Assembly (NCBI GenBank): GCA_013399115.1
Contig: VXAA01005659.1
Span: 140,864 to 204,863 of the forward strand
Length of the DNA stretch: 64,000 nucleotides
Source of the DNA: Anseranas semipalmata
Lineage: Eukaryota; Chordata; Aves; Anseriformes; Anseranatidae
Direction: 5' to 3'
Shown: in pieces, positions 25,881 through 37,599 of the stretch
Layout: every line of letters starts with the position of its first letter
Position numbering within the stretch: position 1 is the first letter of the stretch
Position numbers and translations under genes: made by a program
The notes under the pieces: model-generated
What the model was told of the DNA's origin: nothing
Seen by the model: the letters and a program-made list of their open reading frames with translations, nothing else
Database searches by the model: none

Positions 25881-27960
25881 CCTGACAGAGCAGACTTTCA
25901 GTCAGCCCCCAGGTCTGTAGGATTTACATTCTGCTCAAATGATACCATATTCCCTAATGTCTGGAGGGCAGCCCATAGGATTTTAACTGAAAATTTGCAA
26001 AACTGTGTAATTGCTCTCTCATATGGCCTAACTCCATATAAGACATCTTGATTTTCATTTCAGCTGACTGATGCCAGCTGCTACACTCTGTAGCTCAGCC
26101 ATAAGTTCGGAATTACCTGAGCCGGCCTTGCCTTTCTAATCGTTTAACAAACCAATGGATTCAGGTTTAAACATTTTGCAAGGGAAATATATGCTGATAA
26201 TTTTTGATGGACTCTCATTAAATATAACATCTCTTGTTTTCCTACTTATTTATTTGTTTTCACATATGCTCAGCAGCATTAGCTTCTGAATTCTTAGCCT
26301 TCATTTGCAGCTATTGCTATATCTTTCCTGAGAGGTGGCACCCGAAATTGAGCATGGTCCTCCAAATGCAAATGCTCCATTGTTCAGTATTCTCTCATTA
26401 CATTATCTTCTGCATTATTTTTATATCCTCTTATTAATGCACCCACACACCCCATTTGCATTTTTTAACCTTTTTTAAAACGTTTTCATTACAACAATCA
26501 GATATAAGGGCAATGAAGTAAGCGTGGAACAATAGAAGTGACGAGTTTGATTCTCCCCAGACCTATACTCCTCTTAAACTTCATTGTGCAACTGATTTTG
26601 ATTTATACCAGAAGGAAGTATGGGGGATCAAACCCAGCATGTCTACACTGAGAAATCCATTTTTTATAGTCAGCAAGGAATGGTTTTATAGAACAGTTAC
26701 AGCACACAACATGTTGTTTGGAAAAAGCACTTTTTCTTTTATCAGGAAGGTAGATTTTCAGCAGACAGAGGACTACAGCGTGGGCAGTGTCTGAAGAGCA
26801 GCGCTAGAGGCCTGGGTGCTGTGAGCACTCAGTGGCTGTGCCAGGGAAGCACCGCAGGGTGCCCATGTGGCAGCTGCTTGGGGCTCTTGCGTGGGGAGGG
26901 TAAGGACAGGTGGGGACAGGGAGCTGGGTGACAGGAGGTGGCCAGGACACAGCCACCCTGCTGTGCACACAGTGCCAGCATAGAGCAGGGAACCATTGGC
27001 ACCACAGCACATACACCACAAGCCACATTTGGGACTTCCCCCTCTAAGGAGAGATGGACAACCAGTTTTAAGCTGCAGCCAGGCAAGGTGATTTCTATTA
27101 AACAAACGAGCATTAATGGGTTGTCTGGCTGCAGAAGCTGTGTGTGACTCAGAACACCACCGGAGCAACACGGCTGTTAGCCAGGGAGCAGAGAAAAGGT
27201 GAAGAAATCCACAAAGCAATTGTCATGTCTTGCTTTCTGGCAGACAGCATCTTAGCAGCCTCTTCAGTGTCTTTCTTCCTTTCTTAATTGTTTCTGTTTT
27301 GCTTGACTCTGGATTTTCTCCAGGACTTGCTGTTAGAAGTTAACATCTCATGGATATCGATGCCATTGTCTCTGGAAGGGTTTTTCCTTGCATTGGCTAT
27401 TGTTTGATTCCAGATATAACAACGAGATACAAATGCCCTCGGGCTTTTTTTGTGTCTCTCAGTTAAGGCAATACTTTTCTTGCCCAGTTAAGGCAAGGTT
27501 CATAAATATGGGGTGTGGTTTTATGATACAGCTAATTTGATCTAATGGCTAGCTGCCAGTCAGAGAGGTGAGTCTGCTCCTCCTGTCAACAGCTTCATAC
27601 TCCTACTCCTTCCCCTGCTGCAGATCCTGCTGCTTGTCTGACTCCTGCTGACGCAGTCCAGGACAGTGACCCAGCAGAAAACTGTTCACTTTTTTATTCT
27701 GGATTAGTCTTCTGCCAGACTGACATCCTCTGATGGCTTGCCAAGGTAAGATGAGCATCAGTACTGGCACAAGAAGGGATGCAGGGTTGCTTAAGAGAGA
27801 GGGAAGATGGTAATACAGAAGCATTTAATTAGATTGGTTGGTTGTAAATGCACACCCTTGCGACTCCGTATTTGGCTTGCACAGATCAAAACCACAGCTG
27901 CTATCAAGTGGGTAGACATTGCTTCCTCCTTTTTCATTACTAGCAAGATGTGTTTGCAGG

Positions 27961-27977
27961 ATTATTATTATTATTAT
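27961..27977. repeat. (ATT)n microsatellite
   Basis: Between five and six ATT units followed by a T run. Simple sequence. Confidence 0.85.
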
Positions 27978-29053
27978 TTTTCCTAATAATCTCAGAGCCA
28001 AGAAGCATTAATGGCAGCAATGGAAACAAAGTAGAGAAAAGGTAAAGCCAGAGAAACAGCCAGGAATGGGAAAGGTGAGGCAAGGCCGTCTCTGACAGCA
28101 GCAGCACCACATGACATCAGTAGCACAAAGTAGTCATGAAATCATCTGCTTGGCTACTCCCAGCAGCTACAGGTGCTGCCTCGGAGCTAGGCAGGCCACG
28201 CCTGGGAGAAGGGATGGTGCTGTCCTCTTCTCCCTCAGCCTCCCACCACGTGCTGGGACCCGAGGCTCATACTCTCCCCTCCTTTCTTCTGCTTGACTCT
28301 GCCTATTGGTTCACTGACTGCGGCTTCTGGGGTGAAGTTTGGCACTGGTAACACATCCACATAGGCTGCTTGTAGCTGCATCTGCATGCACCAGTGTGTT
28401 GTTCTGTACCACTGCCTGGGCACTCCTGTGTTAACCCATTTCTTCACCCAGAAGCAGCACGCTGATGGATGGGAGGTGGGTAGGGCCAGCAGAGGAATAT
28501 GTCAGATTATCACAGCACCCTCACCTGCTGGTTCCAACCATTTTCTGAGTTCTATTGGCAAACGTTTATAGAGCTGAGGAGCACTCTGAGAGGAAGCACT
28601 AGGAGTCTGCATGCTGGGACTAGAGGAACTTTCCCCTCCTCAGCACAAGGGGACAAGAAGACCGGGAAATGACAGCACACTGAACTGTATAACCATTAGC
28701 AACAAAGCTACTCCATAGTCCTGTCAATCCATGCAGGCAGAAATATGTTGTTTAATTACTACAGTCATTTAAAAATCTTTCCCTAGCATTAGTCCAGCTC
28801 AGACGGAACCTCCCCTTATATGCAAAACAGGTTTGCTATTTAAATGTCGGCTTGTGTATACGTGCCAGCTGCTAGCTCTTCCTGGGGGATCCGAGACAGC
28901 TGACACCGCTGCCAATATAAATAATTTCGCAGGTTGGAGACTAGTTGGTAGGAGTGTGGTGAACCTCCCTTTTATCTTATCCAGTAGGAGTGCTTTTTTT
29001 TCTTTACTGTTGACGTGACTTCCAGGAGGCACAGAGTGAAAGAGGTATTTCTC

Positions 29054-29086
29054 TTTTTTTTTTTTTTTCTTTTTTTTTTTTTTTTT
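29054..29086. repeat. Poly(T) tract interrupted by one C
   Basis: Two long T runs separated by a single C. Such runs are often miscounted, so the length should be treated as approximate. Confidence 0.9.
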
Positions 29087-29414
29087 CTCCCCTCTCCATA
29101 ACAGTGGGTATTGCTGGGAGCTGAAAAGGTAAATATGACATTTTGTAGGTTCAGGTAGGAGTGCAGTTTGTGTAGTCTTCCACCAAACATATGCTAAGAA
29201 AAATAATGCTGCTTCATGTAATTCCTCTGTACTGCTAAGAAAACCTGTGTTTTAAAGCACAGGAGCTGCTGTCAGGCTGAGCCACAACATTTTGAAAGCA
29301 GAACTTGACTGATTGTTTAGGAAAGCATGTACTGAGGAGGCTGAAAATCCCCTTATAAGTGGGGTATGAAGTTTTTACCACAAGAAAAACTTTGTTTCTA
29401 ATGTAGTTAAAAAA

Positions 29415-29441
29415 TTTAATCCAGCTGCCAACTGGATTAAA
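29415..29441. repeat. Perfect inverted repeat, 10-bp arms, 7-base loop
   Basis: The arm TTTAATCCAG (29415-29424) and its exact reverse complement (29432-29441) flank a 7-base loop. The arms contain TAATCC on each strand, a core bound by K50 homeodomain proteins of the OTX/PITX type. A regulatory role is only a guess. Confidence 0.85.
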
Positions 29442-30072
29442 GTAATTCCAGTTTTGTGCATTTTCAGTTTTGAATTTTGAAAGTTTTAATCAATATTTTG
29501 TTTAAAGTTTATTGCTTGACAGGTCTCACTGATGACTCTACTTTCTGACCTTACATTGAGGCTGATTTAGTGGTGCTGTCTGGCTTGTTAAGAAATTCCA
29601 TGAGCTAGATTTAGTGTAGGATCTGGTCTAGGGGCATGAGAAGGCTGGAACAGCTCTCCAGTGCTGGGTTTCAGCAGAAATAGGTACAGTCACTCTGTTC
29701 AGCTAGGAGGAAAGGCTTGCACGTAGAAATACGCTGTGTAACAAGAATTTTAGAAGCAAACTGGGTCTCCTGTTTCTTAGCCCTATACAACTGGAACATG
29801 GCTTCTCCTGGCTCCTATCTCTGCAGTATCCCAGTGGAAATGTCTTATTTTCTTTAAATGAAACAAAGAAGTATATTTCAAGATAGTGCTTAGCTGACTT
29901 CTGTGAGCTTGGAAAACACTGTAAGTCCAGGTCTGATGTTGAGTGGAGAAAGACAGGACCTGGATTCTTGTGCTTGTCTTGAAAAGCAGAATTTTAGTTG
30001 GCTTTTGAACTTGACTCTCTCAGGATCTTTTGCCTGTGTTCCTTGCCCACCTCCCCCAGCCTCCCTGAATAG

Positions 30073-30097
30073 GTTTGTTTGTTTGTTTGTTTGTTTG
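30073..30097. repeat. (GTTT)n microsatellite
   Basis: Six GTTT units in a row. The complementary (CAAA)n tract at 30823-30855 lies about 0.7 kb away, so the two could pair as an inverted repeat in a transcript. Confidence 0.9.
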
Positions 30098-30822
30098 GGA
30101 TCTCTCTGGATTCCTTCAAGGACAAACTGACTCCTGCACAGAGCAGCAGAGCACCCTGATGGGGGATCAGGGGGTGGAGTTCAGCATATTACATTATTTC
30201 TGCTATTTGTTTTTAAAGACGTACTGCTATTTCATCTTGGATCTGAACATGTTAAGGACAGATTTTAAGGAAGCTGAGGCCAGTGGAAATGTTATCCTTT
30301 TTAGTCACTTTTCTTGGAGAGGGTTAAGGCAAATAAACATGCAAGGGCTGATCCTCCTCTGTATTTAAACAACAACAAAAACCCTGTGAGCTGCCTTGGA
30401 GGACAGAAGTGGAAGGAACAAGTACCCCCTCCTGGTGACTGCCAGAACCTATTCCTTACTGCAGCTTAGGCTCCTTCCAGACCTCAGATCCATCATAGAT
30501 TCACTTTTTTGTCAACTCTTATTTCTTCTGACTCTTCTGGTGCACTGGAAACAGTCTCTGCTTTGGAAATCATTACAGCTGTATAACTTGTAAACTCTGA
30601 GCAGGGTTTCCTCCAATTTAACTCCTGCCTCTTCTTGTGTATTGCCACCATGCCCTTCTTCCTCCCTGTCTGCCCAGTTCTGCTTGGAAGTGGGGTACTG
30701 GATCTCAGTGCAGCAACTTCCCTGGGGCCTTGGAAAGGAGTTGCAGATAAATGGCAATATTCCTGAGCAGAACACTTCTCAAGGATAAGCCTGCAAAGTG
30801 AATTCAGAACTCCAGTAAATAC

Positions 30823-30855
30823 CAAAAAACAAACAAACAAACAAACAAAAAAAAA
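30823..30855. repeat. (CAAA)n microsatellite with A runs
   Basis: CAAA units flanked by A runs. It is complementary to the tract at 30073-30097. Confidence 0.9.
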
Positions 30856-31766
30856 CAGGAAGGAATACTGGTTTAATGGCTGCATGATAAAATTCCCTTC
30901 TTCCCAATAGTTTCTCTGTCATCTTGAAAGAGGTTATCAGCTACCTCTTTTTCTCTTAGGAAAAAAACCTACGGTACCAACTCCGCTTCCCCTTCCATGC
31001 CCCTTTACCTCACAAAAGTACAGCTAACTTTTCTCCCCGAGGTGATCAAATTGATACAGGTCTGAGCAATTATTTGCAATTTGTGTACAGCTCTCCAGTC
31101 TCCTGCTTCTATTTCAGGCCTATGTGTTCCCAGAAGGTTGTCTTTTTTTTTCTTTTTTTCCCTTCAGATATAGCTCTTGGTCTATCAAAAGATACTGCTG
31201 TGGTCTACAGTCTTTGTCTTGACAGTGTCCTGGCTCCAACACTACCACCTTCTTCTTCCTTGCAGGCCAGCCAGTGGTACTTCAGTAGATTTAGGAATTG
31301 AGTAGCATCATGGACACATGCATTCCTTGACAATTTAATCTTGGAGAGACTGGCATGTGAGATTTAAATTCCTGCAGTGCTGGAGTATGAGCTTTTGAAC
31401 ACTCCTCGTGTGACTGTCCTGTTCGTGATTTGCTGTTCTGTTGATGATTTGCTAATTTTACTTCTCTCTTATTCAGGATAGTGTAGCTAGTGTTTTTCAC
31501 TTTGAAAATGGGTAGAGGTCGAGAGAAAAATCAGTTCTTTTCAATTGGCTGGAGAATAACTAAAGTAGCACTATTTTTTTTTTAAATACATATTAAGAGT
31601 TTTCAGCTATTTAAAGATTCTACTTTTTTATTCCGTGTGAAACTCAAGCTGTTGTGACTCAGTCTCTGCTTGAGGAGCCACCATGGAAGAAGATAGAAGA
31701 AGCTGAATACAGACTCTTAACTGTGTTTCAAAAAGGATGGAAGAGTTTCTCTGCAGGTGGATACAT

Positions 31767-31869
31767 TGTGTGTGTGTGTGTGTGTGTGCATACAGACATA
31801 ATGTGCGCACTGTGCGTGGGGAGTATATATCCAAATGTGTGTGTGTATATGTGTGTATACACGCACACG
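31767..31869. repeat. (TG)n microsatellite with degenerate TG/CA extension
   Basis: A pure TG tract at 31767-31788 is followed, after about 45 bases, by a degenerate GT/AT tract and then ACGCACACG. The alternating purine-pyrimidine sequence could adopt Z-DNA, but it is most simply a microsatellite. Confidence 0.85.
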
Positions 31870-32213
31870 TATCCCCAGTTAGTCTCTGAATAGATGGAAG
31901 AATCGCTTGGTTCTAGGACTTCCTCAAATGTAGCTGTGGGTGCTGTGTCCAATGGCAGCTATTCCCAGCCTTTTAACATCCCACCTTCCCTCACTCCCCA
32001 TTTGGCAATAAGAGGAACAGAAGAGCATTGCGATGCCCACACTGAGCATCTCGCAGAGGGGCTCAGGGCATGGGAAGCGATGTCTGCAGGTGGCAGGATC
32101 ATGCAGAAGGGACTAGGGTGCAGTGGGCTGTTCTGCTCCCATACTCCCATTGCTGCAGCACAGCCTCTGTGGCATTGGCCTCAGCTCTGCATCAGGGGTT
32201 CGTGGAGGTAGCT

Positions 32214-32280
32214 CAGATCTCTCTCTTTTTTTCTTCTTCTCCTTTTTTTTTTCCCCCTCTTTTTTACCCCTCCGTCTTGC
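32214..32280. repeat. Polypyrimidine tract
   Basis: A run of about 65 bases made up almost entirely of C and T on the plus strand. No acceptor-exon pair follows that I can support. Confidence 0.75.
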
Positions 32281-33288
32281 CCTGCCCTGAAGAAGGATTG
32301 CAATATCAGAATGGCACCATGAGCAGGAGTGTTAGGGAACCTCTGCTGCACTAGACAGGCTGACTAACGTCCCTTTAAATAATCTCCCTTTAAATAGTCT
32401 GGAAGTACTGGTGAGCTTCTGTTTCAGGAACCATGAGAACAGCCACGGCTGCGGTCTGTATAAATAGCCAGATCCATGCTGCTCTGTGGTGAACAGCGCA
32501 GTTATTTGTTCTAGGAAGGTCTTCCTATTTTCTTTGTGTTGTTGCACGGAGAGCTGAGATCAAATCCCTGGTAACATTGCCATATAGTAGCTGTTCTGCT
32601 GCCTTTTCGTAGGCTGCTGTGTTGTAAGTGGCAGTGAGGAGGGAGCAGCTCCCCTTTTGAGAGAGACTTCTCTCCCCTGTGGCTTTGCATCTGAGCAGCA
32701 TGGTGCTGTGGCTGGCTAGGGCTGGCAGGGTACAGCTGGCTTTAGCTAAAATAGTGCAGTTCAGACCCTCTGATCAGTGCTGTGAGTTTAAAAATCTCAC
32801 TGGTATTCATAGCATCTGGAAGGTGAAAGCAAGGAATACTTGAACACTTGCTGCCTAGCTGTGGATCTGGATAGAGCACAATGTGAAGGTCCTGTCTGAG
32901 GAGGACAAACTTAGCTTACCTGCAGTGTCCTAACTCAGTAATCAGCACTGTAAAAGAAATTTGTTAACCAAGTCTATGTTAGGCTGGCTAATATCTTTTC
33001 TAAGATGGAAGAGCAAAGACTGATCTCCAGGTAGATATGTGCAGCTGCATAAGCGGTCTTCAGTTTGCATCCATCTGGTCCTGAGTTACCAAGACAGCCT
33101 TCAAAAACATGAGGATCTGATACGCAACCAATAGCCACTATTGCACTTTCCTATTTATCTAAATCGTGGAGAACCCTCAACGTTCAAGACAGCATTGCAA
33201 GTCTTGCCTCAGCTGAGGTAGGAGGCATTTGAATTTCTTACTCATAGTGTATTGTCATCTTATCCCTGCCATGCTACCCACTCAATGC

Positions 33289-33420
33289 GTCAGAGATCTA
33301 AGGCCTGATTTTTTTTTTGTTTTTATTTTATTCCCCATCCTCCCGACATCTCTGCTGAGCAGAGGATATTCAGGCCTTCAGTTTCTGGTGCATCGTGTCA
33401 GAGATCAGATTTTTTTTTTT
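33289..33420. repeat. Degenerate duplication of about 108 bp
   Basis: GTCAGAGATC followed shortly by a T run occurs at 33289-33318 and again at 33397-33420, an offset of 108 bases. In both copies a pyrimidine-rich segment and a CTCTGCT motif come next. The match is patchy, so this may be an old tandem duplication or a coincidence of simple sequence. Confidence 0.45.
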
Positions 33421-34531
33421 CCCCTCCACTCTGCTCAGACATAATTCCCCTGAGCCAGTGGTTTTTTTTGCCAGGGTAAATCAGTTCACAGGAGAGCTTG
33501 GTGCAACAGGACAGACAGCTGAGTGGATCCAAGGGGAGGAAGAGAGGCTATATGCAGGCATAGCACGGGCCAGTTACATAGAGGCAGCTTCCCTAGTGTC
33601 CCCTCATGACTGCCGTCCTCCCTAATGTTGCTTTTAAGTCACCGTACAGATGACAAGTGTCTCACCTGACCAGAAGTCCCACCTGATGTGTTACCCATCA
33701 ATAGCTCCATATGGTTGATTACTTTATTTTCAAGTTCTGCAGGACCCTTAGGAACCCGTGCATGGTCCTGCGAGTCCCCATGTCTGCTTCAGGCAGGCAG
33801 TGGCCCTTCCCCTTCCAATTAGAAACCTGCAGGACCCAGTCCATAAGTCTAATTCTCCTGCCTTGGGTCTCCCCTGGCACTCTCAGATGTCTGAGATCCA
33901 GCTTCCAGTTTCACCATTTAGACACCTTTAGGACTGTTCTTTCATCTTACGGGGGAGGATGTTCTCCTCCTTTCTTTTTTTATGCTCAGTGCTTACCATC
34001 CTCAAACAGGGGCACAGCTGTGGCCAGGGATTGCCTCACTGGGTTGTCTTTATGGGGTTCAAAGTTCATATTTGGCAAAGAAGAAGTTCTGTGTTGGGTT
34101 TTAGAACACTATCTACAAAGACAGTAATGCTCTTCTGAGGCAAAATACTAAAATGTTTGATTATCAACAGTCTTCTGAATTACAAAGCAAACCCACAAAA
34201 ATCCCAGCCTGTGAATTTCATTAAGAAGAAAAAACAAACCACAGACAGCTTTTTCAGTAACTGTATTTGGTGTACTTACTTAACTCCAGTAAGATTAACC
34301 AGGCTGTTTCTGGGGTAAGTCTGCTCTGTGTTGCCAGCTAGTGCGCAACATGTGGATTCTCTTTGGAAGAGCACAAGAGAAAGACGAAAGTGAAAGCAGC
34401 AGAAATTCCATTTCAGTGCAGGTCAGGTCCCACTGCGCACGGAGGGCAAAAAGCAGTGGAATCTGTCCCTGTCATGCTTTGCTGGGCTAACAGTGGGTTA
34501 AAATGTAGTGCATTTTGTCTTCTTCCCCTAG

Positions 34532-34736
34532 TACGATGGCTTCATTTCCTCTCCTGAAGCAAGAGACATTGTTCCGGAACAGCACATGGAGCTATCGAAT
34601 TCCAGCCCTGCTCTACCTGCCACGTTTCAGCATCATCCTGGCATTTGCTGAGGAGCGAGAGGATGTGGTGGACGAACATGCCAAGCTAATAGCGGTGCGC
34701 AGAGGCGTGTATGACCCAACCACGCACCGTGTTCAG
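34532..34736 (+). CDS. NEU2: NEU2 (sialidase-2) first coding exon
   Basis: NEU2 is the cytosolic exo-alpha-sialidase that removes terminal sialic acid from glycoproteins and gangliosides. The exon begins right after the acceptor tgtcttcttcccctag, leaving a four-base UTR (TACG) before the ATG at 34536, so an upstream non-coding exon must exist. It encodes 67 residues and ends in phase 0 at GTTCAG|GTACCA. Visible features are the family YRIP motif at residues 20-23 with catalytic Arg21, the FAEE segment, and Asp46 in the DEHAKL stretch, which aligns with the general-acid aspartate of human NEU2. There is no signal peptide or membrane segment, as expected for the cytosolic form. The exon length and phase equal those expected for NEU2, and the sequence aligns without gaps to mammalian NEU2. 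Confidence 0.96.
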
Positions 34737-36456
34737 GTACCAGTGTGGGAAGGAGATGGGGGAGGCTGCCCAGCATTACTGCTACCCTGTCCCCACACGA
34801 GTTGGATGTGTCTGCCCTCTCCACTGTGGTTAAACAGCTCTCCTTCTGCCCAGTTATAGCAGACAAGTCTGCCTATAAGTAATGCATGTGTCTTTGTAAC
34901 TCCTGGGATTCGACTGCATGATTGGGCAGTTGTTGAGGTACTAAAGTGGGGCAGAAATTCCCAGGATTTTCTGGGAATGGCTTTTACCCATCTCTGCAGA
35001 AGCAGAGAGAAAGGCTAAAGTCCTGTTGCAATAGCAAAGATGTGGAAAAGAGGCAGAAATAGGCGTGTCACAGGGATGGGGAGGAGTGAATTAGCAATTG
35101 GTGACTATTTTTTTAATTCATCTTCTTAGAACTAATTTCTGGTTTAAAAAACAATTAAGAACAGCTAGTCTCCCCACGCAAAAGAGTGTCGTCTGGTTTG
35201 TCTGTGCCCGTGAATTGGCTACCTTATTAATCTACCAGTTATTATTAACAGTTATCTTGCTGGGTGACTGGGGGTGGTGGATACTCTATTTATAATCATT
35301 TCTTACATTTGCAAATGCATTAATGTCTTTGGGGGAAAAAAAAAGTCATTTTTCTATTCCAATCCTTCACCAGTGACTGGTTGTTGTAGATTATAGACTC
35401 TTAAGAGCTGGAGTCTGCCTAGCAGAAGCAGCCTCTGAGTGCACCTGCAGTGTCGTATCCTTCAGGTAACACCTTGTGTAACCCCTGTAATTCAGTTAAG
35501 TAGGGCTCAGTTGGTCATAAGCTCAGTAATTTGTGTTCACATGCCAGAGTTTCTTAAAATGGAAATTTTAAATATTCCAAAAAAGTTAATACTGGTTGAA
35601 TAGACAAAGATAAGACATGACCAAAAAAGGTAATCAGCAAGTCAGGGTAGAAAAGCTAATTAGTCTAATCTTATTGGGAAACACTGCTTCTTTTACCAAA
35701 CCAATAACTCTATGTAGGAATAATTTTCTAATTGCAATGTTGCTGTTTGAAATGTGATTGTATTATATGCTATTCATTTAAAGAAAGGCTTGGAAGGTTG
35801 GTATGCTTGTTCTGTGACCTATTTTCTGTGTGATGTTGGACAACTTGGACCAAATTTCCATACCAGGGTGTTTAACACCATGTGCCCAGCTCCAGCAAGG
35901 TGTCTCGGTGTAGGCTGGGATGCCCATTCACACGTGGACCAAAATGGAGGAGTAGAAGTCTGAGTGTAAACGGATTTGCCAGCATCCAGTATACTTCAAA
36001 AGGGTTCGGTTATCTAGCTAACTTCCTAAGAAGCACTAACAGAGCACAGTGTCTACATGCACATTTTAACCACTGTGTATGTCTGTGTCATATATATATA
36101 TATATTTGTGAGAAATTCTTAAAATTTAATGTAGTTTTTTAAATGGTGTAGTCAGACACCAACTGCATTGAGATGCAGAGTTCTCAGCTCCTCAGTGAGT
36201 AGTAGTTTAAAAAGGACATAACCCACCTGTTTGAAGCGCATGAGCACTGCATCATCCAAATAATCTTAATTTCTTTTAATTTACATTTGGTGATGCCAGT
36301 ATGGTGTCTTCCCATTTCTTGCTCTATCTGCAAACTTGCTTCTCCTGTGTTCTCAAGCTCTTCTGTAACTTTTATCCAGGCATCCTTACACCGTAACCTG
36401 GATTTACTTGTAACAGTGTGTTTCGTTCTTGTCTCTCTTCACACGGGCCCTGGCAG
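34737..36456 (+). other. NEU2: NEU2 intron
   Basis: A 1.72-kb phase-0 intron bounded by GTACCA and ...ggccctggcag. It contains an A run at 35336-35344 and a (TA)n tract at 36089-36105. No other gene is seen. Confidence 0.93.
36089..36105. repeat. (TA)n microsatellite in the NEU2 intron
   Basis: About eight TA units. Simple sequence. Confidence 0.85.
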
Positions 36457-37395
36457 TGGAATAGCATGGAGACCATTGTCAGTGCACAGCTGAAAGATCA
36501 CCGATCTATGAATCCCTGTCCTGTTTATGATGAGGTCTCAGGGAAACTGATCCTGTTCTTCATAGCCGTCCCAGGGAAGATCTCTGAGCAGCACCAGCTC
36601 AGGACAAAGATCAACCTGGTACGTCTCTGCTACGTCACTAGCATGGACCAAGGACGCACCTGGAGCGCTGTCCAGGATGTCACCGAGGATGCCATTAGCA
36701 CTGAGTACAAGAACTGGGCCACTTTTGCAGTGGGGCCAGGTCATGGATTACAGCTGCTCAATGAGGCCCGGAGCCTTGTGATCCCCGCCTATGCCTATCG
36801 CATCCTCGACCCTAAGCAACACCCCACCCCTCACGCCTTCTGCTTCATCAGCTCTGACCATGGGAAGACCTGGGAGATGGGGAACTTTGTGGGGAAGGAG
36901 AGCGCAGTGGAGTGCCAGGTAGCCGAAGTACACACCTGTGGCAGGAAGGTGCTCTACTGCAATGCGAGGAGCAGCAGGGGAGCGAGAATCCAGGCCGTCA
37001 GCTACAACCACGGGGTAGACTTTGAGGGAGGCCAGAGGGTCGAAATGCTTGTAGAGCCTCCTTCTGGATGTCATGGAAGTGTTACTGCCTTCCCACCTCC
37101 CCCTGACGCCACGTGCCAAGATAGTTGGTTGCTCTACGCTCATCCTACAGACCCAAAGGGTCGAAGAGATTTAGGAATTTACCTCAACAAAAGTCCTTTA
37201 AATCCAGCACACTGGACAAAGCCAAGCATCCTCTTCAAGGGCTTGTGTGCTTATTCAGATCTGCAGTACATGGGGGTTGGGCCAGATGGCTCACCCTTGT
37301 TCTCCTGCCTCTTTGAATATGGGACCCGTCAACAATGTGAAGAAATAGTATTTGTAATGTTCACTTTGAAGCAAGCCTTCCCATCCGAGTGCTGA
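36457..37395 (+). CDS. NEU2: NEU2 (sialidase-2) second coding exon, C-terminal
   Basis: This 939-nt exon (312 residues and a TGA stop) carries most of the six-bladed propeller. With exon 1 the protein is 379 residues, close to the 380 of human NEU2. Two Asp boxes are visible: SMDQGRTW (about 129-136) and SSDHGKTW (about 199-206). The active site appears intact: Glu111, Glu219 as the nucleophile's partner in VECQVAEV, the arginine triad completed by Arg238 (NARSS) and Arg303 (GRRDLG), and Tyr333 (CAYSDLQ), matching human E111, E218, R237, R304 and Y334 after small gaps. The final EEIVFVMFTLKQAFP is the family's conserved C-terminal strand. The acceptor is ttcacacgggccctggcag. There is no frameshift or premature stop, so a functional enzyme is expected. 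NEU4 and NEU3 are less likely because of the length and the lack of insertions. Confidence 0.97.
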   Translation, partial: WNSMETIVSAQLKDHRSMNPCPVYDEVSGKLILFFIAVPGKISEQHQLRTKINLVRLCYVTSMDQGRTWSAVQDVTEDAISTEYKNWATFAVGPGHGLQLLNEARSLVIPAYAYRILDPKQHPTPHAFCFISSDHGKTWEMGNFVGKESAVECQVAEVHTCGRKVLYCNARSSRGARIQAVSYNHGVDFEGGQRVEMLVEPPSGCHGSVTAFPPPPDATCQDSWLLYAHPTDPKGRRDLGIYLNKSPLNPAHWTKPSILFKGLCAYSDLQYMGVGPDGSPLFSCLFEYGTRQQCEEIVFVMFTLKQAFPSEC

Positions 37396-37548
37396 GTCTT
37401 GGGTGTTTTCATTGGGATTCCTCTGAAAACCACCTTTGCTGGTGCTTCTTTTCACTGCCACTTCTCATCTTTCAGCAAAAGGGTTTCTGTACTCTTCCTG
37501 CACCGTCAGTTCGGCATTGGCTTGTACCATCTGTAGATTACAAAGTCT

Positions 37549-37554
37549 ATTAAA
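37549..37554 (+). terminator. NEU2: Probable NEU2 polyadenylation signal
   Basis: ATTAAA lies 154 bases after the NEU2 stop and is followed within about 20-45 bases by a T/GT-rich stretch (GTTTTGGTTTTGTTTTCC). This is the usual layout of a cleavage site and would make a short 3' UTR of about 175-190 bases. Confidence 0.6.
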
Positions 37555-37599
37555 CATGCTAAAACTAAACATGTTTTGGTTTTGTTTTCCGTTGCCTGT

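Larger units (their letters stand above)
13485..34531. other. NGEF 5' intron and/or NGEF-NEU2 intergenic region
   Basis: About 21 kb in which I could support no coding exon on either strand. It should contain the upstream non-coding exon(s) and promoter of NGEF (minus) and the 5' non-coding exon of NEU2 (plus), because both first coding exons begin with an acceptor site. I could not place any of these. Notable contents are a GC palindrome at 14119-14138, a CpG-enriched patch at 16690-17000, hairpins at 20154 and 29415, and microsatellites listed separately. A spliceable minus-strand open frame at 25396-25610 is described in the findings. Confidence 0.6.

Noticed and set aside
26773..27219. 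148-codon minus-strand frame
   Set aside because: It starts and ends in simple GC-rich sequence, is overlapped by two other open frames, and has no splice or homology support.
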